A stretch of DNA of 64,000 nucleotides from Peribacillus sp. FSL E2-0218 (GTDB taxonomy: Bacteria > Bacillota > Bacilli > Bacillales > DSM-1321): positions 1,863,501 to 1,927,500 of the forward strand of contig NZ_CP150304.1 in the NCBI RefSeq assembly GCF_037992945.1, in the 5' to 3' direction. Of the stretch, positions 8,767 to 18,342 are shown in pieces. The notes under the pieces were generated by a model that worked only from the letters and a program-made list of their open reading frames with translations, was not told where the DNA came from and did no database searches. The translations under genes and the position numbers were made by a program. Within the stretch, counting starts at the first letter, position 1. Each line of letters begins with the position of its first letter.

Positions 8767-9942
8767 TTGCTTACTTTAATAAAAAATGCAGAAGTGTATG
8801 AACCTCAGTATCTTGGCCGGATGGATGTGCTGCTTGCGGGTGGCAAAATAGTCTATATCCAAAATGATATTGACCTGGATAACTCATCTATTGATGTGAA
8901 AATAATTGATGCATCGGGAAAAATTCTCGTGCCTGGTTTTATTGATGCCCATGTACATTTAATCGGCGGCGGCGGGGAAGGAGGCTTTAGGACTCGCACT
9001 CCGGAAATGAATTTAACGGATGCTACGATGGCAGGCATTACAACAGTCGTTGGAGTGTTAGGTACGGATGGAACAACAAGACGGATCGAGAGTCTTCTGG
9101 CAAAGGCCCATGCATTGGATGAAGAGGGGATTACGGCGTACATCCACTCTGGCTCTTATCAAATTCCCGTGAAAACCTTGATGGGCAAAATTGAAGAGGA
9201 TCTGATTTTTATTGAAAAAATAATCGGTGTCGGTGAAATTGCCATATCCGACCATCGCTCTTCCGAACCGACACTTGATGAACTTGTGAAGATAGCGGCT
9301 GCAGCACGTAATGGCAGTTTAATCACCGGAAAGGCAGGGTTATTGGAAATACATGTAGGCGATAGTGAACGCAGGCTGGAGCTCCTTTTTGAAATCGCCG
9401 AAAAGACGGATATACCGATACATCACTTTCACCCGACTCACATAAACAGAAATCAAGATTTATTCGAAGAGGGAATACGCTATGCAGAAATAGGGGGGTA
9501 TGTAGACTTAACGACAAGCACCACCCCTCAATTCCTAGAGGAAGGGGAAGTGAAATGCAGTAGCGGGTTACGACAGATGCTTGAGAGTGGGGTGCCTATT
9601 ATCCAGATTACTTTCTCCTCGGATGGACAGGCAAGTCTTCCTTATTTTAACCAAGACGGTGAGTTCGCCGGTCTGCAAGTCGGCAATGTTTCTTCTCTTT
9701 TCCACGAGGTCCGTGACGCTGTAATGGATGAAGGCGTTCCGCTTGAAACAGCAATTCAGGTCATCACTGCTAATCCGGCACGTATCTTAAAACTGAAAAA
9801 TAAAGGGAAAATCGGGGTGGAGATGGATGCTGACCTCGTGTTGCTCAAAAAAGATACGCTAGCTATCGATACGGTCATTGCAAGAGGAAAAGTGATGGTA
9901 GAACGAGGTGTCCCGATCATTAAAGGGACATTTGAAAAATAA
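8767..9942 (+). CDS. iadA: Isoaspartyl (beta-aspartyl) dipeptidase
   Basis: 391 aa, full length for IadA, a two-zinc amidohydrolase that splits beta-aspartyl dipeptides in the cytoplasm. PGFIDAHVHLIGGGGEGGF (His62 and His64) is the N-terminal metal-binding motif, LEIHVGD and HHFHPTHINR supply further His ligands, and ITFSSDGQ carries the catalytic Asp. It starts with TTG 8767, 6 bases behind AGGAGGA, 41 bases after the transporter. In the cyanophycin pathway this enzyme class cleaves beta-Asp-Arg into Asp and Arg, which fits the two cyanophycinase-like genes downstream. Confidence 0.93.
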   Translation: MLTLIKNAEVYEPQYLGRMDVLLAGGKIVYIQNDIDLDNSSIDVKIIDASGKILVPGFIDAHVHLIGGGGEGGFRTRTPEMNLTDATMAGITTVVGVLGTDGTTRRIESLLAKAHALDEEGITAYIHSGSYQIPVKTLMGKIEEDLIFIEKIIGVGEIAISDHRSSEPTLDELVKIAAAARNGSLITGKAGLLEIHVGDSERRLELLFEIAEKTDIPIHHFHPTHINRNQDLFEEGIRYAEIGGYVDLTTSTTPQFLEEGEVKCSSGLRQMLESGVPIIQITFSSDGQASLPYFNQDGEFAGLQVGNVSSLFHEVRDAVMDEGVPLETAIQVITANPARILKLKNKGKIGVEMDADLVLLKKDTLAIDTVIARGKVMVERGVPIIKGTFEK

Positions 9943-9966
9943 TAGGATGATAGGGAGTGAAAAGGA

Positions 9967-10992
9967 ATGAGACAGTTAATGAAGGTATGTATGATGGTAG
10001 GTTTGTTTGCTTTTTATTGCCAAGGGAATTTTGCATATGCTGCAAGCGGGGACTATCAGTATAGCAGCTATGGAAACACCGGAAATGTAACAACTGCCAC
10101 TTCTTATGGCATTAACTTGATGGGAGGCGGAACGGACGTGGATGAAGCGATGCTGTGGATGGCCAAAAAAGCCAATCAAGGTGATTTTGTCGTTCTCCGT
10201 ACTTCAGGATCGGACGGATATAACCAATACCTTTACGATTTGGCCCAGAGCAATAACGCTAAGCTTGATTCAGTCGAGACGATCGTGCTGAACAACAAAT
10301 ATGCTTCAAGTGACTCGTATGTATTGGATAAGGTCCGTAAGGCGGAAGCAGTCTTTTTTGCCGGAGGAGATCAATTCAATTATGTCGATTTCATCAAAAA
10401 TACGGCTCTTGAGGATGTACTTAACCAGCAGATTCAAAATAATGTTCCGATTGGAGGAACAAGTGCAGGGCTCGCGATCATGGGGCAATTCGTCTATGAT
10501 GCTAAAAACGGATCCGTCTATTCAGATGAAGCACTGGCAAATCCGAATAACCGCTATATGACATTTACAAGAGATTTTCTGAATAACCGCTATTTATCAA
10601 GTACGATTACAGATACCCATTTTGAACAGAGGGACCGGATGGGAAGATTTATCGGGTTCATGGCGAGGAATGTATCGGACGGATGGACGAACCAATCTAA
10701 AGGCATTGCTGTCAATGAACAAACGGCTCTTCTTGTCGAACAGGACGGAACGGCGAAGGTTGTTGCTCAGCCAGGCGGCAGCAACCAATCCGTATATATG
10801 GCGAAAACAACGGCCGCTCCTACAAGCAGCATAGGCAAGCCATTGACTATAAAAACTGTTGACCTCGTCAAGTTAAGACCCGGAAATACGTTCAATCTTC
10901 AGACATGGACGAGCAGTAATGGATATTCCTATAAACTTTCTGCCCAAAATGGGGCCTTAAGTTCAACAAGTGGGTCCATATATGGAAATTAA
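9967..10992 (+). CDS. Secreted cyanophycinase-like peptidase (family S51)
   Basis: 341 aa. A signal peptide (about residues 1-26, hydrophobic VCMMVGLFAFYCQ, cleavage near AYA-A) points to export. The S51 fold is shown by FFAGGDQFNYVDF, the nucleophile elbow PIGGTSAGLAIM (Ser166) and the TDTHFEQRDRMGRFIGF segment. Family members are serine exopeptidases; cyanophycinase releases beta-Asp-Arg dipeptides from the polymer. It lies 24 bases behind iadA and 19 bases ahead of a second S51 gene. Its sequence is divergent from that gene, so the two may take different substrates or chain ends. Confidence 0.85.
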   Translation: MRQLMKVCMMVGLFAFYCQGNFAYAASGDYQYSSYGNTGNVTTATSYGINLMGGGTDVDEAMLWMAKKANQGDFVVLRTSGSDGYNQYLYDLAQSNNAKLDSVETIVLNNKYASSDSYVLDKVRKAEAVFFAGGDQFNYVDFIKNTALEDVLNQQIQNNVPIGGTSAGLAIMGQFVYDAKNGSVYSDEALANPNNRYMTFTRDFLNNRYLSSTITDTHFEQRDRMGRFIGFMARNVSDGWTNQSKGIAVNEQTALLVEQDGTAKVVAQPGGSNQSVYMAKTTAAPTSSIGKPLTIKTVDLVKLRPGNTFNLQTWTSSNGYSYKLSAQNGALSSTSGSIYGN

Positions 10993-11011
10993 AATAGGGG
11001 GAGGAGTAAAA

Positions 11012-13534
11012 GTGAAAATGATCATTAATACGGCAATTACCGCCTTTTTGCTAGCATCGGTCTGCTATTTGCCGCCAGGAAAGGCTAGTGCTCACCCTAA
11101 GGAAGAAATCAAAGGAAGTCTCGTTATTGCAGGAGGCTCATTGGGCAGCAGCAACAAGGATATTTATGAATCTTTCATAAAACTCGCCGGGGGGGTCAAA
11201 AAAGCGAAAATCGGTATTGTTCCGGCTGCTAGCGGAAGTTTGAAATCCTCCAAGGAATTTAGGGCAGATCTTGTGAAGTATGGAGTCAAAAAGGCGGATA
11301 TCAAAATCCTGCCGATATCGAATCATAATTTCAGTGATACTGATTTGGATGAAAAATCGTGGAAGAACAATGTCCACAGCAAAGCAGTTGTCCGGCAGAT
11401 CGAGGATCTTTCAGCCATCTGGTTCGTTGGAGGCGACCAACTTCGGATAACAGATACATTATATGATGCCAAGGGAAAGAGTACGTTGGCGCTTGAGGCG
11501 ATTTGGAACGTGTATCGAAAAGGAGCTGTCATTGGCGGAACAAGTGCAGGCGCGGCCATTATGAGTGATGTTATGATTGCGGGCGGTGATAGCTTAGGCG
11601 GCCTGAAAGGTAAATTTACAGGGAAGTCCGAGTCTGCAAAAAACAAAGAGTACGAGCCTGTCCGGATTGAGAAGGGGCTTGGTTTCTTCCAATATGGAAT
11701 CATCGATCAGCATTTTGATGAAAGAGGAAGACTCGGGCGTTTAGTAGCAACTGCCGTAAATTACGAAAAGCAAAAAAAGAAATATAATGCTTATGGTATT
11801 GACGAAGATACCGCGTTGATTGTCAACAATCAAGAAAAAACGGCCGAAATTGCGGGCAGGGGCGGAGTGACGGTTGTCGATTCAAGTAAAGCAAAAGAAC
11901 ATAAGGGTAAGATCAATAATGTCTCCATTAGCCTTTTATCTCCTGGTGACAAGATTGATCTGAAGACAAAATCATTTACGATTCATTCAAAAAAGGATGC
12001 TACTAAAGGGAATGAGTACCACCAATTTAAACCTTTGGAAGCAACGGGAGTGCTGACTTCATATGGCAAATTAAAACCTTATTTGTCCTATTCGCTCGTT
12101 GATAATTCTTCCACTGACTCCGTAAAAAGCTATTTATACGACAGCAGAGGATCGGGATTTTCCTTAACCTTTAGTAAAACGAAACAGACAAATGGGTTTT
12201 GGGGCTATCAAGATGGACAAAAAGATGATTATTCCATTACGAATGTGAAAATGGATGTTGCCCCTGTTTCGCTCCAATTTAAAACAGACAAGCAAGCTTT
12301 CAAGCACTATCAAGAATCTAATTTTGCACTTCCCAAAAGAACGGAGCGCGGAACCATCAAAGGAAATCTACTCATCGCGGGTGGAGCGCTTGGATTAAGT
12401 AACGAAGATGTGTATAAAAAGTTTATTGAACTGACCAAGGCAGGCACTGATGCTAAAGTAGGCATCATCTCTGCCGCTAGTGGAAGCTTAAGCTCCTCAA
12501 ACGCCTTCAAAAGCGATTTATTAAAGTATGGCTTGAAAGAAGAAAATATCAAGATCCTCCCTATTTCAACACATGATTTCAAAGGAACATTGGAGGACGA
12601 ATCTAGTTGGAAGGAAAACAGAAATCGTGATGGTGTCGCTGCCGAAATAAAAAACCTTGATGCCATCTGGTTTGTGGGCGGAGATCAGACGTATATTACA
12701 GAAGCATTATTCAATCCGGATCAAACCGAATCAAAAGCATTAAAAGCGATTTGGGATGTGTATAAAAAGGGTGCTGTTTTAGGAGGAACAAGTGCAGGGG
12801 CAGCGATTATGAGCGATGTCATGCTTGCCGGCGGAGGTAGCTTGGAAACACTTACAAAAGGATTTACAGACACGTATAACGGAATGGAGCAGCAAGAAGG
12901 CGGACCGGGTTACCTTGAACGGGGACTTGGCTTTTTCCAATATGGACTGATCGATCAGCATTTCGATAATAAAGCAAGGCTTGGCAGACTTATAGCAACG
13001 GCACATGAAAAAGGCGACCGTAATCAGCTGTCATATGGAATTGATGAAGACACAGCAATCGTTGTCAATAATCTCAAACAGAAGTTGGAAGTGGTCGGCC
13101 GTGGAGGGGTAACCGTTATTGATTTATCGAAAGTAAACACCGATCCTAAAATAAAAAGCGGATACAAAAACATTTTACTTTCTACAATCGCACCAGGGGA
13201 TAGCGTTGATTTAAGAACGAAAGGGATTCACATCAGTCCACACAAAGTCCGTACAAAAGGAAGTGAATATGGAGATTTTGAGGTAGCTCCTCATTCAGGT
13301 GTGTTGACGGAGCACGGCACATTAAGCAAATTCCTATCTTATCAGCTTGTCGATAACAGCGGAGAGAAGGAAGTGAAAGCGTATTCGTTTGATAAAGGAA
13401 AAGGAGTAGAGCTTACATTCAGAAAGACAAAAAAGACGGATGGATTCTGGGGATACAAGGACGGAAGCAAAGATGATTATTCAGTCGTGAATGCTGTTCT
13501 GGATATTACGCCCATTGCAGTAAAGAATGAATAA
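11012..13534 (+). CDS. Secreted protein with two tandem cyanophycinase (S51) domains
   Basis: About 840 aa. GTG 11012 sits 7 bases behind GGGGGAGGA and opens a signal peptide (about residues 1-27), so it is preferred to the upstream in-frame GTG at 10970. Two S51 domains follow. Domain 1 (about 35-330) has GSLVIAGGSLGSSNKD, WFVGGDQLRITD, GGTSAGAAIM (Ser178) and DQHFDERGRLGRL. Domain 2 (about 450-745) repeats all four with Ser594. Each is followed by a 100-residue beta-rich segment ending in GFWGYxDGxKDDYS, so the duplicated unit is the whole 420-residue module. Both catalytic Ser are present. Most cyanophycinases have a single domain. Confidence 0.88.
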   Translation: MKMIINTAITAFLLASVCYLPPGKASAHPKEEIKGSLVIAGGSLGSSNKDIYESFIKLAGGVKKAKIGIVPAASGSLKSSKEFRADLVKYGVKKADIKILPISNHNFSDTDLDEKSWKNNVHSKAVVRQIEDLSAIWFVGGDQLRITDTLYDAKGKSTLALEAIWNVYRKGAVIGGTSAGAAIMSDVMIAGGDSLGGLKGKFTGKSESAKNKEYEPVRIEKGLGFFQYGIIDQHFDERGRLGRLVATAVNYEKQKKKYNAYGIDEDTALIVNNQEKTAEIAGRGGVTVVDSSKAKEHKGKINNVSISLLSPGDKIDLKTKSFTIHSKKDATKGNEYHQFKPLEATGVLTSYGKLKPYLSYSLVDNSSTDSVKSYLYDSRGSGFSLTFSKTKQTNGFWGYQDGQKDDYSITNVKMDVAPVSLQFKTDKQAFKHYQESNFALPKRTERGTIKGNLLIAGGALGLSNEDVYKKFIELTKAGTDAKVGIISAASGSLSSSNAFKSDLLKYGLKEENIKILPISTHDFKGTLEDESSWKENRNRDGVAAEIKNLDAIWFVGGDQTYITEALFNPDQTESKALKAIWDVYKKGAVLGGTSAGAAIMSDVMLAGGGSLETLTKGFTDTYNGMEQQEGGPGYLERGLGFFQYGLIDQHFDNKARLGRLIATAHEKGDRNQLSYGIDEDTAIVVNNLKQKLEVVGRGGVTVIDLSKVNTDPKIKSGYKNILLSTIAPGDSVDLRTKGIHISPHKVRTKGSEYGDFEVAPHSGVLTEHGTLSKFLSYQLVDNSGEKEVKAYSFDKGKGVELTFRKTKKTDGFWGYKDGSKDDYSVVNAVLDITPIAVKNE

Positions 13535-13552
13535 AGTACGCCGAATAGATTC

Positions 13553-13601
13553 AAACCTGCCGGCACACCCAATCATGATTGGGTGGGCCGGCAGGTTTTT
13601 T
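13553..13601 (+). terminator. Strong terminator of the S51 operon
   Basis: AACCTGCCGGC pairs with GCCGGCAGGTT, with an inner ACCCAATC/GATTGGGT stem, followed by six T. It closes the four-gene operon. Confidence 0.9.
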
Positions 13602-14173
13602 ATCGTTGAAGCGCTCGTTTATCCAATCCAAGACTTCTCGGCGACCTTTCCGCCAGCAGGGTATTCCCTTATACCCCTTTTGGAGGAGACACTCATTTTC
13701 AATTAGTCTTGTGCTTTGATAAGAACTCCTTAAAGGTGAGATCTTCGACCAACTATGTTCGTTCATTTTGAGATTTCCTCATTTCCTTCCGGTTCAGAAT
13801 TTTATCTATCTTACAAGTATTGAAGAGATGCTAGGCTCCAAGTGAATGCTTACTTATATCAATACTTTACACCATGGTAAACCTTGCCATTCCATTTTTC
13901 ACTGCGTAAAAACCTTTTCATTTCTTATAAAGGAGATAATTTGTTAGGTCCAATGAATTCGCTAGTTTCGTAACATTGTTCTGCAGAGACATTATATAGG
14001 AAACATTCGGTGGGGATGGCCTGGCGTTATTTACTATATTCGCCGAACTCCTCATCCTTTGGCTAACTCTACTTTAGGTAATATTTATACTTATGGTATA
14101 ATAAATTAGACTTGTGTTATGTTTCCTGTATACTAATAATGCTGGATATACTTAAAAAAAGCAGGTGGTTAGT
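13602..14173. other. Intergenic region with an extended -10 promoter
   Basis: About 570 bases. A minus-strand frame of 71 codons (13551-13766) reads through the terminator and is not convincing. TGGTATAAT (14094-14102) is an extended -10 element about 70 bases ahead of the SDR gene; no good -35 is seen. Confidence 0.4.
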
Positions 14174-14998
14174 ATGGGAAGAGTACAAGGTAAAGTGGCA
14201 TTAGTGACTGGTGGAGCCTCAGGAATAGGGTTATCGATATCGGCATTGATGGCTAAAGAAGGTGCGAAAGTCGTGATTGCCGATTTTAACGAAGCAGGAG
14301 CAAAAGGAGCGGCCGAAAATATTACAAACCAAGGCGGGGAAGCAGTTGGGATATTCCTGGATGCAGGGCAAACGGATTCGATACAAGCGGCTGTCGACTT
14401 TACGGTTGAACAATATGGAACGATTACGGTACTGGTTAATAATGTAGGTTTGTCTAACTTGCAAAAAGATCTCGATGTCGTGAATCTGGATTTGGAGGAA
14501 TGGGACAGACTTATGGATGTTAATTTAAAAAGCGTGTTATTGGGAAGTAGATTTGCGATTCCCCACATGATCAAAGCTGGGGGAGGGGCCATAATCAATA
14601 CCGCATCGATGGGCGGCTTTGCAGGAGACTCCGTGCGGTCTGCATATGGAGCCTCCAAAGCGGGGGTGGTGAATTTGACGCGTTATATAGCTGCCCAGTA
14701 CGGGAAAGATCATATCCGTTGTAACGGAGTGGCACCAGGTCTTATTTTGACCCCTGCTGCCGAAAATAATATGCCTCCTGCCGTGCTTGATATATTTGCC
14801 AAGTTTAATGCTTTGCCATATCATGGTGAAGCCGATGATATTGGTTATACCGTTCTATTCCTTGCATCTGATGAGTCCAAATTCATTACCGGTCAGACGA
14901 TTCAAGTGGAGGGCGGTCACTACATGGCTAATCCGAGCATCTCGGATTTCAACGATTATGTAGCGAAACAGTCGAAATGGACAACTGAATCTTCATGA
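14174..14998 (+). CDS. Short-chain dehydrogenase/reductase (SDR)
   Basis: 274 aa, classical SDR length. VTGGASGIGLSI is the NAD(P)-binding TGxxxGxG motif (about residues 13-24), NNVG is the structural NNAG motif, and the catalytic triad is Ser (NTASMGG), Tyr and Lys (YGASK). The C-terminal FITGQTIQVEGGHY is the usual SDR closing strand. The substrate is unknown; annotation as a glucose or 3-oxoacyl reductase would be guesswork. ATG 14174 has AGGTGG 6 bases ahead, better than the upstream GTG 14165. A single gene with its own terminator. Confidence 0.9.
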   Translation: MGRVQGKVALVTGGASGIGLSISALMAKEGAKVVIADFNEAGAKGAAENITNQGGEAVGIFLDAGQTDSIQAAVDFTVEQYGTITVLVNNVGLSNLQKDLDVVNLDLEEWDRLMDVNLKSVLLGSRFAIPHMIKAGGGAIINTASMGGFAGDSVRSAYGASKAGVVNLTRYIAAQYGKDHIRCNGVAPGLILTPAAENNMPPAVLDIFAKFNALPYHGEADDIGYTVLFLASDESKFITGQTIQVEGGHYMANPSISDFNDYVAKQSKWTTESS

Positions 14999-15000
14999 CA

Positions 15001-15038
15001 AAACCCTGGATAAGCTTTTGCCTTATCCGGGGTTTTTA
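15001..15038 (+). terminator. Terminator of the SDR gene
   Basis: AAACCCTGGATAAG pairs with CTTATCCGGGGTTT (one wobble) around TTTTGC, ending in a T-run. Confidence 0.9.
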
Positions 15039-15083
15039 GGTAGAATCCCATTAGTGAAATAACCATAAGGGAGGTGTTTATCC

Positions 15084-15692
15084 ATGAAGGATGCGCAATA
15101 TGATGAACTGCTTAATATTAAAACAGAAGGCGAACAAAAAAAATTCTATCAATCCTTGCATTATCACCGTTATGAGCCAACACCTTATAAGGCACTAGAG
15201 CACTTATTCCAAAATTATGAACTCAGCAGGCATGATCGCATTGTCGATTTTGGAAGTGGGAAAGGACGATTGAATTTTTTCATCCACTATTTATATCAAA
15301 CATCCGCAGTAGGCGTGGAGATGAACCAACAATTCCATAAAGAAGCGATCGGGAATCTGAAAAGTTATCGAAAGAAGTGGAAAAATAACAATGGCAACAT
15401 CGAATTCAGTTGCTGTTTGGCACAGGAATATGAAATTGATTCAAGGGATAATCGGTTTTATTTCTTTAATCCGTTTTCCATCCAGATTTTCATGAAGATC
15501 ATCAATAATATCATGGTTTCTTATGAAAAAGAACCGCGCCAAATGGAACTGATCCTCTATTATGGGTCACAGGATTATAATTTTTTCCTGGAAAATCAAA
15601 CCTTCTTCGAGCTGAAGCAAGAGGTGGATTTACCAAGCATGACTGAAGCGAATCCTTTTGAGAAATTTGTCATCTATCAATTATCGATATGA
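15084..15692 (+). CDS. Class I SAM-dependent methyltransferase
   Basis: 202 aa. DRIVDFGSGKGRLNFFIHY (about residues 53-71) is the glycine-rich SAM-binding motif I, and AVGVEMN provides the acidic residue at the end of strand 2. FYFFNPFSIQIF resembles motif IV (NPF in place of NPPY), found in uncharacterised small-molecule methyltransferases. GGGAGGTG precedes ATG 15084. The target is unknown, and neighbours give no hint. Confidence 0.8.
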   Translation: MKDAQYDELLNIKTEGEQKKFYQSLHYHRYEPTPYKALEHLFQNYELSRHDRIVDFGSGKGRLNFFIHYLYQTSAVGVEMNQQFHKEAIGNLKSYRKKWKNNNGNIEFSCCLAQEYEIDSRDNRFYFFNPFSIQIFMKIINNIMVSYEKEPRQMELILYYGSQDYNFFLENQTFFELKQEVDLPSMTEANPFEKFVIYQLSI

Positions 15693-15710
15693 CTTCCTTG
15701 GCGAGTATGT

Positions 15711-15748
15711 AAAAGCCCCCAAGCAGATGGATGGCTTGGGGGCAAAAT
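15711..15748 (-). terminator. Terminator of the asparagine synthetase gene
   Basis: GCCCCCAAGC (15715-15724) pairs perfectly with GCTTGGGGGC (15734-15743). Read on the minus strand the stem is followed by TTTT, so it mainly serves the leftward gene; it also ends the convergent methyltransferase transcript. Confidence 0.8.
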
Positions 15749-15779
15749 CTATAAAACAATGAATGCAATACGTGAATGC

Positions 15780-17669
15780 TTAATTTACAGCATATTGTAA
15801 AGTCCTTTGTGGTTGAAGCTCATCTTGCTTTTCTATGTAAAGTTGATGCCATATCATGAAAGTCAAAATGGTCCATAGTTTTCGACTGTTATCCATTTTA
15901 TCATTGACATGATTTTCAAGTAATTGCATGATTTGTTGTTTGTTAAAAAGGTAATCAGTTTGGCTCTCATGGATCAGCTTCACTGCCCAATCGTATAATT
16001 CATCCTTTAGCCAATGGCGTATCGGAACTGGGAAGCCAAGCTTCTTTCTGCTCCAAACATGTTCTGGTACGATTCCCCGGGCAGCTTTTCGGAGCATATA
16101 TTTCGTCGTTCCATTTCTGACTTTTTGATCCATGCTCAATTTTGATGCCGTGTTGAAAACACGTGTATCCAGGAATGGAACTCTTACCTCTAAAGAATTC
16201 GCCATCGACATTTTATCAGCTTTCAATAAGATATCACCTTTGAGCCATGTCTGAATGTCAATGTTTTGCATTTGTGTAATCGGATCATAGTCTAATGAGC
16301 TTGAATAAATGGGGCTGGTCACTTTTCCGTTTTCTAACCCATTCTGATAATTCACGAGTAATTCCTTCTTCTCTTTTTCGTTGAAAATATTTGCATTTCC
16401 GATATATCGATCTTCTAATGCTGTAACCCCGCGCTCTATGAAACTCTTTCCTTTAACGCCTTCTGGCAATACGGAAGAAAGGGTTTTTAACACATGGTTA
16501 AGCGGAGTTGGAATATAGGAAAACATCCGCAGGGAATGCGGCTCCCGGTATATATTGTATCCGCCGAATAACTCATCTGCTCCTTCCCCGGACAAGGCGA
16601 CTTTGACGTGCTTTTTAGCTTCCCGCGCGACGAAATATAGCGGGACGGCAGCAGGGTCCGCTAAAGGGTCATCCATATGCCAAATGATCTTGGGAAGTTC
16701 GGCCAGGAATTCTTCAGGGCTTATGATATAACTTATATTCTCTAGATGTAAGGCGGCAGCCGTTTCCTGTGCAACGTTTATTTCACTATATCCATCTCTT
16801 TCAAACCCAACGGAAAAAGATTTGATTTTCGGGTTGATTTGTTTGGCGATGGAACAAATGAAAGATGAATCAATGCCCCCCGAAAGGAATGAGCCAACTG
16901 GCACATCACTTCTCATATGTACGTTCACCGAATCAATTAAAGTCTCCTGGATTTCTTTCGTGACTTTTGAATCTTCCATATTGGAAGGATGGAAGGTGGG
17001 GTGCCAAAACTTGGTGATATCCATTTTCTTTCCGGGCTCTTTAGTGAAATAATGCCCAGGCAATAGCTTTTTAATGTTTTTGGATAAGGTGGATGGTTCG
17101 GGAACATATTGAAAACTGAGATAATGCTGTAATGAATCCACATCAAGCTCCTCACTCATTGTCGTCAAGATGCTTTTTTTCTCTGAAGCAAAATATGTAA
17201 CCTCATCTTGTTCACAGTAGAAAAACGGTTTGATTCCAAAGTGGTCCCTTGCTCCAAACAGTTTTTCTTCAATCTTGTCCCAAATGACAAAAGCGAACAT
17301 ACCGCGCAAGCTTTGAACGGCTTGCTCTTTTAGGCTGCTGTAAAGTGCCAGGATTACTTCCGTATCAGAATGCGTCGTAAACTCATATCCGCCATCAATA
17401 AGCTCTTTTCTCAATTCAATATGATTATAGATTTCGCCATTAAAGATGATCCAATATCTTTCATTTTCATATGAAAGAGGTTGGTTGCCATTCTCAATGT
17501 CGATTATACTCAATCTTCTAAATCCGAAATTCACGTAATCATCAAAAAAATATCCTTCATCATCCGGACCTCTATGGGTGATGATAGTGTTCATTTTCTT
17601 GATCGTATCTACCATATTTGAATTTATGGCTTTTGGATATGTTTGAATGTATCCAACAAAACCGCACAT
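15780..17669 (-). CDS. asnO: Asparagine synthetase (glutamine-hydrolysing), AsnO type
   Basis: 629 aa. The open frame begins upstream, but MCGFVGYI must be the true start because Cys2 is the glutaminase nucleophile; AGGTGG precedes it. Residues about 2-210 form the class II glutaminase domain (RGPDDEGYF, FNGEIYN), and about 235-610 the synthetase domain with PP-loop SGGIDSS and LSGEGADELFGGY. It makes Asn from Asp, ATP and Gln. It resembles B. subtilis AsnO (recalled), needed at sporulation, more than AsnB or AsnH. Confidence 0.9.
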   Translation of the reverse strand: MCGFVGYIQTYPKAINSNMVDTIKKMNTIITHRGPDDEGYFFDDYVNFGFRRLSIIDIENGNQPLSYENERYWIIFNGEIYNHIELRKELIDGGYEFTTHSDTEVILALYSSLKEQAVQSLRGMFAFVIWDKIEEKLFGARDHFGIKPFFYCEQDEVTYFASEKKSILTTMSEELDVDSLQHYLSFQYVPEPSTLSKNIKKLLPGHYFTKEPGKKMDITKFWHPTFHPSNMEDSKVTKEIQETLIDSVNVHMRSDVPVGSFLSGGIDSSFICSIAKQINPKIKSFSVGFERDGYSEINVAQETAAALHLENISYIISPEEFLAELPKIIWHMDDPLADPAAVPLYFVAREAKKHVKVALSGEGADELFGGYNIYREPHSLRMFSYIPTPLNHVLKTLSSVLPEGVKGKSFIERGVTALEDRYIGNANIFNEKEKKELLVNYQNGLENGKVTSPIYSSSLDYDPITQMQNIDIQTWLKGDILLKADKMSMANSLEVRVPFLDTRVFNTASKLSMDQKVRNGTTKYMLRKAARGIVPEHVWSRKKLGFPVPIRHWLKDELYDWAVKLIHESQTDYLFNKQQIMQLLENHVNDKMDNSRKLWTILTFMIWHQLYIEKQDELQPQRTLQYAVN

Positions 17670-18342
17670 GAAATCCACCTGCCTATTTATTAATTGATTA
17701 TATTTTTCATTTATAAAGGGATAGTAAAATAGATTCACAAAAATATAATTATATAGATATATTGTATCTATTTTACTAGAGTAGATTATTATGATAAATT
17801 TGTCAAATATAATCCAAAAATGAATTAAATTGTAAAGGTTTTAGGGGGAAGGCGATGGTCCAAAATCGGCAGGGAGAGAAGGGTATCTTCGTAGAAACCA
17901 AAATAATCTTTGAGAAGGAGAGCTTTTTGAAAAATAGAGGTCCATTTTTACTGTTACACATGATCGAAATTCTCATGGTCATTAGAAGGGGCCAAAAAGG
18001 AGAAAGGTCCAAAATATCCGATCATGGCAATCAGGACAATGACATGGGAACCCCATGCGCAGGAAATGATTAAAGCGGAAGGGATTAATGCACATCTCCA
18101 TATTGTAGTAACTAAAATTCGGGCGATAGGCTGATTAAGGTTTTTGCGCCTATAGGGTGAAGAGCAGGAAAGAGAGCGTTACAGATTCTTGGAGATCCAT
18201 TCATCGAAAAGGAAATAAACTGCGTTATGTTGCAGGCAACTTGCATTATTCCGATTCAGAGCAATGAAATTCTGGAACAAGTACGATAGTTAAATCATTA
18301 AAAAGCAGACATTCAATCGATTGTCTGCTTTTGTTTTTTCGT
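17670..18342. other. Intergenic region with short, possibly decayed frames
   Basis: About 670 bases between asnO and the GntR regulator. Plus-strand frames at 17855-18073 and around 18190-18290 have no good start or family match and change frame. They may be remnants of a lost gene, but no parent can be named. Confidence 0.4.

Noticed and set aside
13551..13766. 71-codon minus-strand frame behind the S51 operon
   Set aside because: Reads through the terminator stem, and the last residues simply encode the hairpin.
17739..18342. Pseudogene of a dehydrogenase E1-beta subunit
   Set aside because: A short stretch (EMIKAEGINAHLHIV) recalled that family, but the remaining motifs are absent in all frames.
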